Shown piece by piece: positions 1 through 6,372 of a DNA stretch of 6,646 bases. The first letter of the stretch is position 1; each line of letters starts with the position of its first letter. The position numbers and the translations under genes are program-made. Under the pieces are notes generated by a model. That model was given only the letters and a program-made list of their open reading frames with translations, was not told the origin of the DNA and made no database searches. Source of the DNA: Planctomycetaceae bacterium (GTDB taxonomy: Bacteria > Planctomycetota > Planctomycetia > Pirellulales > Pirellulaceae); contig PKCQ01000475.1 in the NCBI GenBank assembly GCA_002862265.1, forward strand, positions 1 through 6,646. The letters run 5' to 3'.

Positions 1-584
1 AGCTGGTCCTTCAGATCGCCACTTTTGCTCTTAAGTCTCTCTCGCCAGCGCTGAAGAGCTACTTTGCTTTTCCACTTCACCAGAGTTGGCTCGGCTGCTC
101 GACTTAGCATCGAGTCTGTTTCAACCTTGCTCCACACTGACTCTGCCTCATCCACACCTTCGGTCAGCGTAGTAGCGGCGGACAGAGCCGCTAGTCTGGC
201 GGGACGAGGAGTTTGGCCCTGCATCCAGTCATCCAGGCGCTGTATTACGGCTCCGAGCGCTTTCGAGCGATTCTGAAAACCAAATTTTGCGTCGAGCACA
301 ATTTGTTGCATCGTGGCAACGCTCCGCTCCATGTCTTCAGAGAGGACGGCTTCTAAGTCAATGCTTCTTGGGCCTCGCCCAAATGAAATGCCCCACAATA
401 CGCCGGTGTTCGGATCCACTTCCCAACGGCTCTGTAGAGGTCGTGCAGGAGTTTGCTTGTTAGTCGCAATGTTTTGAGCAAAGACTTGCTCTACGCACGA
501 AACCAAAGCTGTGGCGAACAGGACGACTGACAGCATACGTCCTGGGTCTGCATGTAATTTTCGTTGATGGAGAGATGCCTGCAT
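1..584 (-). CDS. Secreted or lipid-anchored helical protein of unknown function, 3' end missing (partial)
   Basis: Reading the minus strand from an ATG at 584-582 gives 194 residues with no stop before the window edge, so the C-terminus is missing. Seen: a short charged N-terminus, a hydrophobic stretch at residues 17-30 (MLSVVLFATALVSC), then VEQVFA|QN, a good signal peptidase I site after residue 36. LVSC at 27-30 also fits a lipobox, so lipidation at Cys30 is an alternative. After a short linker comes a SRWEVDPNTGVLWG segment (52-65), then charged, Ala/Leu-rich sequence (about 75-190) that looks all-helical, perhaps HEAT-like. I do not recognise the family. The start is chosen because AGGTG lies 6 nt upstream. 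An in-frame GTG at 593 directly after the permease stop is a less likely start. It is the fourth gene of the minus-strand cluster and probably cotranslated with the permease. It could be a periplasmic partner of the transporter; that is inference. Confidence 0.8.
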   Translation of the reverse strand, partial: MQASLHQRKLHADPGRMLSVVLFATALVSCVEQVFAQNIATNKQTPARPLQSRWEVDPNTGVLWGISFGRGPRSIDLEAVLSEDMERSVATMQQIVLDAKFGFQNRSKALGAVIQRLDDWMQGQTPRPARLAALSAATTLTEGVDEAESVWSKVETDSMLSRAAEPTLVKWKSKVALQRWRERLKSKSGDLKDQ

Positions 585-590
585 CGAATT

Positions 591-595
591 CACCT
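591..595 (-). promoter_or_regulatory. Ribosome binding site overlapping the permease stop codon
   Basis: AGGTG (AGGTGA if extended by one base) lies 6 nt before the ATG at 584 and shares bases with the TAG stop of the permease (596-594). The layout is typical of translational coupling: ribosomes ending on the permease can restart on the secreted protein. It decides the ATG start over the in-frame GTG at 593. Confidence 0.65.
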
Positions 596-2255
596 AATCC
601 GGCTTGGTCATTCGCCAGAGGCGAACGGAAAGTATGAGCATACAGCCGAGCGAAATTCCACCACCGACCCACCAAGCAGCAGGTGTTAGGTTGTAGAGTT
701 CGAATCCCGGTGAGTTCATCTCACTGAGAGCTGCTGCGGCAGGATTAAAAGTCAGTACACGTTCGATGAAGATCGGCCCAAACGGCCGGCCTCTAGCTAG
801 CCATACCAACAAGGTGCCGGCAAAGATCGTGAGCAGGGTTCCGTAAGCGCTGGCGGTTGCCGCTGCGGTCGCTCTCGCAAAAGAACTGACGCAAGCACTG
901 ATCGAAACCACCATCGCTACGGCCACCAGCAACGAAATGATGACGTTGCCAACTTGGCCACTCATCGCCGGTTGAATGAAGCTCATCACTGCGTATCCAG
1001 GTATGGTCGCCAGCAGGACCAGCAGCATAGTCCAAACGACACTCATGACCTTGCCGATCATCACACGGATAGGAGAAATCGGAGTCGACCTGAGAATCTG
1101 CCACCCACCTGATTCGACCTCCGATGCAATTAAGTTTGCTCCTAGACTTGGACCCACCAAAAGCATCAAGGCTACTTGCATCAAGACCATCGGTCCTGCA
1201 ATCTTGTCCACTCCCCAGCCGGTAGCACCAACTGCAGCCAGCACGGTTAGCATTAGCGAGATGATTGCACAGATGGCGACCAAACGGATTAACCAATGCA
1301 GACGGCCGAACTTTCGAGTTCGAAATTCCTTGACCATGATAGGGTTCAGCCAGAACGGAATTCCGGACTTGCGGCTATTCGGGTCAACCAAGTAGGCGAT
1401 ACGTCGCAGGATGCTCTTCTTAGTGGTCACGCCAACTACTTTGCCGGTTGGCCGTGCGCGATCGAGCAGCACTGGATCTAGTTTGCGGACAGTGACGATT
1501 GCCAAGGCTGCTGTTACGATCGCATTTAAAATGCAAAACTCAAACCAACCGGTTCGAATGCCAATGGAGGCTGCAACTGCTTCGTAGCCCGTAATCTGAA
1601 ACAAAGCAGACATCGGGGAAGACGCTGTCATCCATCGCGCGACGGTTGCGTAAACTCCGGCAATATCTCCCGTCAGGACGATTGGCCCGAGTGACAACAC
1701 CGTCAAAGCAAGAACAGCTGCGTAAGTCCAACGTAAACTCGCATCGGACGAGGCGGATCGCACGCTGATCCACAAACCAATCGCTGAGTATTGAACGGCC
1801 ATGACGACCAGCACAATTGCGAGTGGTCCCAGGTGATCCTTGACCGACACTCCTCCCATCGCAAAACAAGCAGCCAGCGCTGGCATGCTGACTGAGATCA
1901 GAATGAACGAAAGAGTCACGTTGCTAAGTAACTTGCCAAGATAAATCTTCCAGGGTGTCGTCGGAGAGTTTAGCAGCAACGTCAGCGTTCCCTTCTTGCG
2001 TTCTGCGACAAGCGAAGTCGCGGGGAACGCAGGTACCAGCATCATGACGGCAAGCGTCAGTGCGAAAGCCAATGGTCGAAAGACTAGCATTGCACCTTGG
2101 CTAATCACATCCACTGTGTTGTCGGACGGCCAACGCAAGAGTACCAAACCACTACTGATGATTGCCACGGCCAGGATCGCGGCCAGCGTCTTCCCGGAAC
2201 GCAGACGATCTAAAAGTTCACGTTGATAGAGCGGATTTTGCCAAAACAAGATCAT
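594..2255 (-). CDS. ABC-2 type transporter permease, two fused homologous halves (12 predicted TM helices)
   Basis: 553 residues, the inner-membrane channel partner of the ATPase encoded just upstream. Seen: about twelve hydrophobic segments, near residues 22-40, 57-80, 112-134, 143-165, 178-200, 238-256, then 320-342, 352-376, 403-427, 434-458, 468-487 and 525-545, six per half. Each half opens with an NP motif before a charged cytoplasmic segment (NPLYQREL at 7-14, NPIMVKEF at 304-311). Each half then has the ABC-2 cytoplasmic motif: ER..GTL..LLNSPTTP...LGK at 85-108 and E.ESGGWQILRSTPISP...IGK at 379-402. These align without gaps at an offset of 294 residues. Usual ABC-2 permeases are about 250-400 residues and dimerise, so this chain probably forms both halves of the channel alone. 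ATG at 2255 has GGAG 7 nt upstream; the ATPase stop is 15 nt before it. Substrate unknown; export is the usual direction for this class. Confidence 0.93.
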   Translation of the reverse strand: MILFWQNPLYQRELLDRLRSGKTLAAILAVAIISSGLVLLRWPSDNTVDVISQGAMLVFRPLAFALTLAVMMLVPAFPATSLVAERKKGTLTLLLNSPTTPWKIYLGKLLSNVTLSFILISVSMPALAACFAMGGVSVKDHLGPLAIVLVVMAVQYSAIGLWISVRSASSDASLRWTYAAVLALTVLSLGPIVLTGDIAGVYATVARWMTASSPMSALFQITGYEAVAASIGIRTGWFEFCILNAIVTAALAIVTVRKLDPVLLDRARPTGKVVGVTTKKSILRRIAYLVDPNSRKSGIPFWLNPIMVKEFRTRKFGRLHWLIRLVAICAIISLMLTVLAAVGATGWGVDKIAGPMVLMQVALMLLVGPSLGANLIASEVESGGWQILRSTPISPIRVMIGKVMSVVWTMLLVLLATIPGYAVMSFIQPAMSGQVGNVIISLLVAVAMVVSISACVSSFARATAAATASAYGTLLTIFAGTLLVWLARGRPFGPIFIERVLTFNPAAAALSEMNSPGFELYNLTPAAWWVGGGISLGCMLILSVRLWRMTKPD

Positions 2256-2262
2256 TGCAATT

Positions 2263-2266
2263 CTCC
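2263..2266 (-). promoter_or_regulatory. Ribosome binding site of the permease
   Basis: GGAG sits 7 nt upstream of the permease ATG, inside the 15-nt gap after the ATPase stop codon (TAA at 2273-2271). It supports the chosen start and cotranscription with the ATPase. Confidence 0.6.
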
Positions 2267-2270
2267 GCTA

Positions 2271-3221
2271 TTACCCAGCCGCCACGGACAGGAAGGCATC
2301 TTCCAAGTCGCCGGCGACTTCACGAAACTGTGTCACGGAGATTTCAGATTGGACCAATTTCTGTAGGACTGCCGCAAGCTCTTCTTCAGTGTTAGAAGTG
2401 GGGAATCGCAGCACGTACTCTTGAGGTGACAGGGTCACTTTGTCGCGCTCGATCGTTTCGCCAATCAGATCAGCCGCCCTTTCCAAATCCTGACTGTCCA
2501 CCAACTCGACTTCATAGCTTCGCACGGGACAAAGCTGCCGCATCACTTCATCGAGCTCACCGAATGCCTTTAGCTTGCCTCCGGTGATGATGGCTACTGT
2601 GTCGCAGATACGTGCCAGCTCGGGAAGAATGTGACTTGTCACGATTAGCGTCTTTCCCTCTGTGGCCAAGCGAAGCAAGATCTCTCGCATCTCGATTCTT
2701 GCCTTGGGGTCTAAGCCGTTTGCTGGCTCATCGAGAATCAGGACTTGCGGATCATGCAACAAAGTCCGAGCTATTCCGACGCGCTGTTGCATCCCATGGC
2801 TCAAGCTCTCTACAAACTTGTCTTGCATGTAGCCGGAGTTGGTAACTTCGAGCACTTCTTCGATTCGCTGAGTGCGCTTCTTTCCGTAGATTCCAAATAC
2901 GGCCGCGAAGAAATCTAAATACTCGCGCACTCGCATGTTGTCATAGGAACCGAAACGATCCGGCATGTAGCCAACCAAGTGCTTAATCTTGCCGGACTGC
3001 TGACTGCAGTCGACGCCAGCAATTGTGGCTCGTCCCGAAGTCGGCTTGGATAGTCCAACGAGAACTTTGATCGTCGTGGTCTTTCCGGCACCATTGGGCC
3101 CGATGAAGCCCAAGATTTCCCCACGCTTCACATGAATAGAAAGGTCTTCTAGTGCGGTGAATTCACCGTATCTTTTGGTCAAATTCTCGGTCTGAACGAC
3201 TATTTCGTCACTGCTTGTCAT
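2271..3221 (-). CDS. ABC transporter ATP-binding protein (ABC-2 exporter type)
   Basis: About 316 residues from the ATG at 3221. It binds and hydrolyses ATP on the cytoplasmic side to drive the permease encoded next. Seen, numbered from this ATG: aromatic A-loop Tyr18 (KRYG), Walker A GPNGAGKTT (41-49), Q-loop region VGYMPDRFG (83-91) with Asp87 where Gln is usual, signature LSHGMQQR (140-147), Walker B LILDEP (161-166) with catalytic Glu165, D-loop GLDP (169-172), and switch His197 (VTSHIL). After about residue 220 comes a C-terminal extension of some 95 residues, as in many drug, lipid and gliding-type ABC-2 ATPases. All catalytic elements are present, so the enzyme should be active. The frame stays open to a GTG at 3308, inside the upstream gene. 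That would add 29 residues (MDEWSPTKIQ...) that lack family character and have no Shine-Dalgarno site, so I prefer 3221. The ribosome site there (AAAGAA) is also weak. Confidence 0.95.
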   Translation of the reverse strand: MTSSDEIVVQTENLTKRYGEFTALEDLSIHVKRGEILGFIGPNGAGKTTTIKVLVGLSKPTSGRATIAGVDCSQQSGKIKHLVGYMPDRFGSYDNMRVREYLDFFAAVFGIYGKKRTQRIEEVLEVTNSGYMQDKFVESLSHGMQQRVGIARTLLHDPQVLILDEPANGLDPKARIEMREILLRLATEGKTLIVTSHILPELARICDTVAIITGGKLKAFGELDEVMRQLCPVRSYEVELVDSQDLERAADLIGETIERDKVTLSPQEYVLRFPTSNTEEELAAVLQKLVQSEISVTQFREVAGDLEDAFLSVAAG

Positions 3222-3233
3222 CAGTATTCTTTG

Positions 3234-3251
3234 CGAAAAGGATTCTTTTCG
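3234..3251 (-). promoter_or_regulatory. Short hairpin just upstream of the ATPase start
   Basis: Perfect 7-bp inverted repeat (CGAAAAG, 4-nt loop, CTTTTCG) in the 64-nt gap between the accessory-protein stop and the ATPase ATG, ending 12 nt before that ATG. In the transcript it could form a small stem near the ribosome site and tune translation of the ATPase, or mark an RNA processing point. It has no U-run after it on the minus strand, so it is not a good terminator. A stem with four A-U pairs is weak and may be chance. Confidence 0.25.
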
Positions 3252-3285
3252 TGTGTTCGTTGTTGTATAAGCTGCCTTCTGGATT

Positions 3286-5787
3286 TTAGTCGGCGACCAC
3301 TCGTCCACGATAGCTGGCTTCTAGATTGTTGACTTGCCAAGGAACTGAGCGGCTCGAACTTTGACCTTGCTTCAGATCTTTGCGGTCACTGACTTCAAGT
3401 ACCAGATTCAGCATGCCATCTCTTGCAGCCTCAAGCACTCCTGGATCAGAAACACGAGCGCTCCAAGGTATCGAGGGCTCATTGAGGACTTGCGTGAACA
3501 CTACTCCTTGTTCCGTTTCGATACGCAGTTGAACATCACGTTGCGGCGCCTCCATGTTTAGCATCAGGTCGAGATACTCGGCCTCGAAAGGTACCAATTC
3601 CTTCGGCAACACAAGTTGCAGGTTGGCCGTGGCGGCGGAAGTCAGTTCACGAACCCACTCTCCAGTCTGACCATCAAAGGCTAAACTGCTTCCCAGACGA
3701 CTTTCATCATTCTGCAGTCGTACCAAGCCATGGGGTACGTCGATCAACTCCTTTGGATTGGGACGCTGCAGCTCTACCGGCAAAGCAACCAGAGCCGAAC
3801 CGCTTTCCTTAAGCTCCTTTGACCACTCAGGCGTTTCGGGCCAAATCTCAGTCCAGCCATACAGGACTTGTTCCAGGTATTGCTTGCGATCACCGGGGGC
3901 AAAGAATTGCTTATATACTTCCAGCCGTCTTTGCTGTTCGGTCGAGATCAAAGTCCCTGCAATCCAGCGTCCATCTTTGGCAGTAAGGCTAGGGTCGACG
4001 CTGCGATTAGCTCCCGAGCCACCGACTAACATCCGCCCTCCCAGGGTGTAGCTGAGCACTGGATCTTCTAACGTGAAAGGTAACTCTGGCAGCTCAAGTC
4101 GCAGGCCATTGGAGTCAAGGATTGCTTTGATTTTGAGATCACCTGTCGGTAGTCGAAACTGCGAGTTGTAACGCCAGAATCCGGGCGGCCAAGTCGCATT
4201 GTTGAGTTGCCAATTCTGAAAACCATTCTGTGTTTGTCTTTGGACTCCGCTTTGTAGTCCTTCGTCGATTTGCACCGCTCCGTCCACCGAGCTGCTTAAC
4301 TCCATCTGTCGGCCAGCCTTGAGATAGACGGCTGCTTGTTCGCGGACTATGGCTGACGCACCATCTTCTGCGACTTGGACTAATTGCAAACGCGAGACCG
4401 ATTCTGGCTGATCCAGCCGAGTAAAACTGGTTGCAAGAATCATTCCGCCACTGAAAACAATAGCTAATGCCGGTATAGCAATTCCGATCGTTCGCAGGTC
4501 GCTTGCTCGCCAGCGCCAAACTCCCAGCACCAGAAGTAATAGACAGAAAATGGATAGTCCGATTGCAATCCATTCTTTGGAAACAACGCGACTTCCCATC
4601 AAGTTCAGGGGATAGGATGTTTCTGCATCAAGCGGCAACTTGCGAGTAGGCACATTGACTTCGAGCGCTAGTCGGCTCGCCCAGATCCGACTCGCGAAAG
4701 CTGATACTCCCATCGAGTTTCCGCCAGGGTCGTTCGACAGATCACGTGGTTCTACCCAAGCCGCAGGATCCAGCGTAGTCAACAAGATTTCGCCATACCC
4801 TAGGGACATCCAAATCGCGGCGGGCCATCCATCCACCTCGAGTGTCACCGTACCACCGCTCTGCAAAACACGTCGCATACGCAGAGGCTCTTCGGAACTT
4901 ACAATTCGATCGCTTTCCGCGATCTGTGTCGAATCCCCGGTAACAGATACTGTGAAGGCTTGCAGGTCAACACCATCCACTTCTTCGCAAAGTTGGTTTG
5001 TGCCAAGCAAGGGACGAATCGCTGTGGGAGAAACTCGATCCAGCATCACCCAGAGCTTTCCGCCCGCTTCCACAAAAGATCGGAGTGAGTCGACAAATGC
5101 CAGATCTTGCAACTTGGATTCATCAGCTACCACGGCACTTTTTAATACCGACCAGTCGGATTGATGAATCGGTAATGGGCTTGAGCCCATATTGGCGACT
5201 CGTCGCGGTGTGCCCGAGTCAATTCTCGTTGCAATCGCCCACTCGTAGCTCATTAAAGGCTGAGACTGAGGCCAATACCAGCTTGGAACTGGCAACTCTT
5301 CTTCATCCATGAAAAATGCTGCAAAGTTTGCTTCCTTCTCGACGTCGAGAGTGAATCTGTACTCGGCACGCTGACCAACTCCTTGAATCATCTCAGTTCC
5401 GCTTGAGTCTTCGTAGAGTCGCGTGACGATGTCGACCGATGGTTGGTTCTCGACTGTTTGGGGGATGTTGAGAAACAGATCGATGTCGCGAGACTGCCCA
5501 GGCTCCAACGCTAATCGCCTCGCGCTTTGACGATCCGGAATCCCATCGACAATTGCAACGACTATCCCTTCACCACGACTTTTTGTAGGATTCGAAACCT
5601 TCGCTTGAATGGGCAAGACTGCTCCAGGAATAATGCGGCTGTGTGCCAAGCGATTGACACCTTCGAGCTTCAGCCCCTGTGCGCTCGCATTTGAAGATAG
5701 AAAGCAAAGAGACAGAACAGCACAAAGCAGCGCAATTGGATTGCACTGCTCTAAAGAAGGGGCAGAAGTTGCGAAGCTCGTATTCAC
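3286..5787 (-). CDS. Large ABC-exporter accessory protein: signal peptide, periplasmic GATase-like domain, two TM helices, periplasmic C-terminal domain
   Basis: 833 residues from a GTG at 5787; TAA stop at 3288-3286. Seen: a hydrophobic segment and cleavage site at residues 17-36 (PIALLCAVLSLCFLSSNASA|QG). A beta-rich domain follows (about 37-200; PGAVLPIQAKVSNPT looks like an Ig-like or CARDB-type strand set). Next is a segment with FVEAGGKLWVMLDR (238-251), resembling the GATase-like/DUF4350 fold, where an open-ended 'VEAGGxLxVM' strand is typical; I see no catalytic Cys-His-Glu set. Two TM helices (about 405-423 and 434-453) are joined by an Arg-rich loop (RWRASDLR, 425-432) that should be cytoplasmic, placing both large domains in the periplasm. 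A 380-residue C-terminal domain ends the chain. It heads the ATPase-permease cluster, like GldG-type auxiliary subunits (analogy, not proven homology). The start is uncertain: the frame is open upstream to a TTG at 6024, but those 79 residues look non-coding, and the GTG lacks a Shine-Dalgarno site and a basic n-region. Confidence 0.82.
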   Translation of the reverse strand: MNTSFATSAPSLEQCNPIALLCAVLSLCFLSSNASAQGLKLEGVNRLAHSRIIPGAVLPIQAKVSNPTKSRGEGIVVAIVDGIPDRQSARRLALEPGQSRDIDLFLNIPQTVENQPSVDIVTRLYEDSSGTEMIQGVGQRAEYRFTLDVEKEANFAAFFMDEEELPVPSWYWPQSQPLMSYEWAIATRIDSGTPRRVANMGSSPLPIHQSDWSVLKSAVVADESKLQDLAFVDSLRSFVEAGGKLWVMLDRVSPTAIRPLLGTNQLCEEVDGVDLQAFTVSVTGDSTQIAESDRIVSSEEPLRMRRVLQSGGTVTLEVDGWPAAIWMSLGYGEILLTTLDPAAWVEPRDLSNDPGGNSMGVSAFASRIWASRLALEVNVPTRKLPLDAETSYPLNLMGSRVVSKEWIAIGLSIFCLLLLVLGVWRWRASDLRTIGIAIPALAIVFSGGMILATSFTRLDQPESVSRLQLVQVAEDGASAIVREQAAVYLKAGRQMELSSSVDGAVQIDEGLQSGVQRQTQNGFQNWQLNNATWPPGFWRYNSQFRLPTGDLKIKAILDSNGLRLELPELPFTLEDPVLSYTLGGRMLVGGSGANRSVDPSLTAKDGRWIAGTLISTEQQRRLEVYKQFFAPGDRKQYLEQVLYGWTEIWPETPEWSKELKESGSALVALPVELQRPNPKELIDVPHGLVRLQNDESRLGSSLAFDGQTGEWVRELTSAATANLQLVLPKELVPFEAEYLDLMLNMEAPQRDVQLRIETEQGVVFTQVLNEPSIPWSARVSDPGVLEAARDGMLNLVLEVSDRKDLKQGQSSSRSVPWQVNNLEASYRGRVVAD

Positions 5788-5964
5788 AATAAATAAAATG
5801 ACTCTTTGGGGTCCGCAAAAAGAGCCGTTAGCGTAGGTCCCTGAGTAGCCAAAGTCCAGAGTACTCAACAAAGTGTCGTAGACGCTTGAATTTGGCGTCA
5901 TTTCAGGCATCCAATCAGCTACTGTGTTGTACGCAAACTTTGGTCGATCCTCCGGTGGTGTCAG

Positions 5965-5987
5965 GCCATACTGAATTTTTTTATGGC
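5965..5987. repeat. Inverted repeat enclosing an A/T tract
   Basis: GCCATA and TATGGC arms (6 bp, perfect) flank an 11-bp spacer that ends in a run of seven T (5976-5982, which shares its last T with the right arm). It lies about 180 bp upstream of the preferred accessory-protein start. It could be an operator half-site pair or an UP-like A-tract element for the minus-strand operon. The arms are short, so chance is a real alternative. Confidence 0.3.
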
Positions 5988-6143
5988 TGGATTTACTAGG
6001 GTTCACCCGCCACAGAGTTGCCAAGTGCTGGTAGGAAAATGCAGCCAGGTCATTGGATACTTTTGTTGCACTTCGTCCGCTAATCCCCCAGCACTCGGAT
6101 CACGCAGAGACAAGAAGGCAGTATGGGTGGGAATTCTGTTTTC

Positions 6144-6195
6144 TCTTCGGTAGCTTCGTGCCCTGATGCGCCACCCACTGGTCTTTTACCGAAGA
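6144..6195. repeat. 9-bp inverted repeat with 34-bp spacer
   Basis: TCTTCGGTA (6144-6152) is matched exactly by its reverse complement TACCGAAGA (6187-6195). A second pair, GGGTGG (6125-6130) and CCACCC (6171-6176), crosses the first, so the two stems would be interleaved rather than nested. It may be a regulator binding site or structured leader RNA of the plus-strand gene 178 bp downstream. No known motif is recognised. Confidence 0.3.
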
Positions 6196-6372
6196 CAATC
6201 GCTGTAAGGGATCGAAGGCAACCTTCTTGTTGGATATTACATTGTTGGAAGCATGAGAAACATCCTGAGAGATCGAAGGTTACTTAGGTCTGTGAGTGGT
6301 GGCCTACTCGCGGGTGAACCAGAATGCAAATTGGATTCCAGTTCCTGCTGACTCTTTCGTAGCGACATCACA

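Larger units (their letters stand above)
5788..6372. other. Divergent intergenic region, about 585 bp, no convincing gene
   Basis: This stretch separates the minus-strand exporter cluster from the plus-strand secreted-protein gene and should carry promoters for both. I see no tRNA or other known RNA and no clear -35/-10 pair on either strand. Its left part (to 6024 and somewhat beyond) is open in the frame of the accessory protein, but has only a TTG or late ATGs (5910, 5901) as starts and an amino-acid mix unlike a conserved domain. It contains an A/T tract and two short inverted repeats, listed separately. A 54-codon plus-strand reading frame at 6123-6287 is judged chance. Confidence 0.6.

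Noticed and set aside
64..276. Plus-strand 70-codon open frame
   Set aside because: It is antisense to the partial secreted-protein gene, whose signal peptide and ribosome site make the minus strand convincing.
793..1296. Minus-strand 167-codon frame inside the permease
   Set aside because: A shadow frame rich in Cys, Trp, His and Ser with no recognisable domain; the permease frame has clear TM helices and motifs.
3234..3251. Hairpin as a rho-independent terminator between accessory protein and ATPase
   Set aside because: The stem is A-U rich and short, and no U-run follows it on the minus strand.
4640..5164. Plus-strand 174-codon frame antisense to the accessory protein
   Set aside because: Ser/Thr/Arg-rich, low-quality composition, no domain or ribosome site; the minus-strand frame is continuous with signal peptide and TM helices.
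5788..6024. N-terminal extension of the accessory protein from a TTG at 6024
   Set aside because: It would place the hydrophobic signal segment about 95 residues in, has a rare start codon with no ribosome site, and includes an A/T tract typical of non-coding DNA.
6210..6279. Direct repeat GATCGAAGG at 6210-6218 and 6271-6279
   Set aside because: Only 9 bp, two copies; could easily be chance and has no supporting structure.
6123..6287. Plus-strand 54-codon frame (MGGNSVFSSVAS...) with GAAGG 4 nt before the ATG
   Set aside because: Short, with an odd Cys/Trp/His content and no recognisable feature; the ribosome-like site alone is not enough to call a gene.
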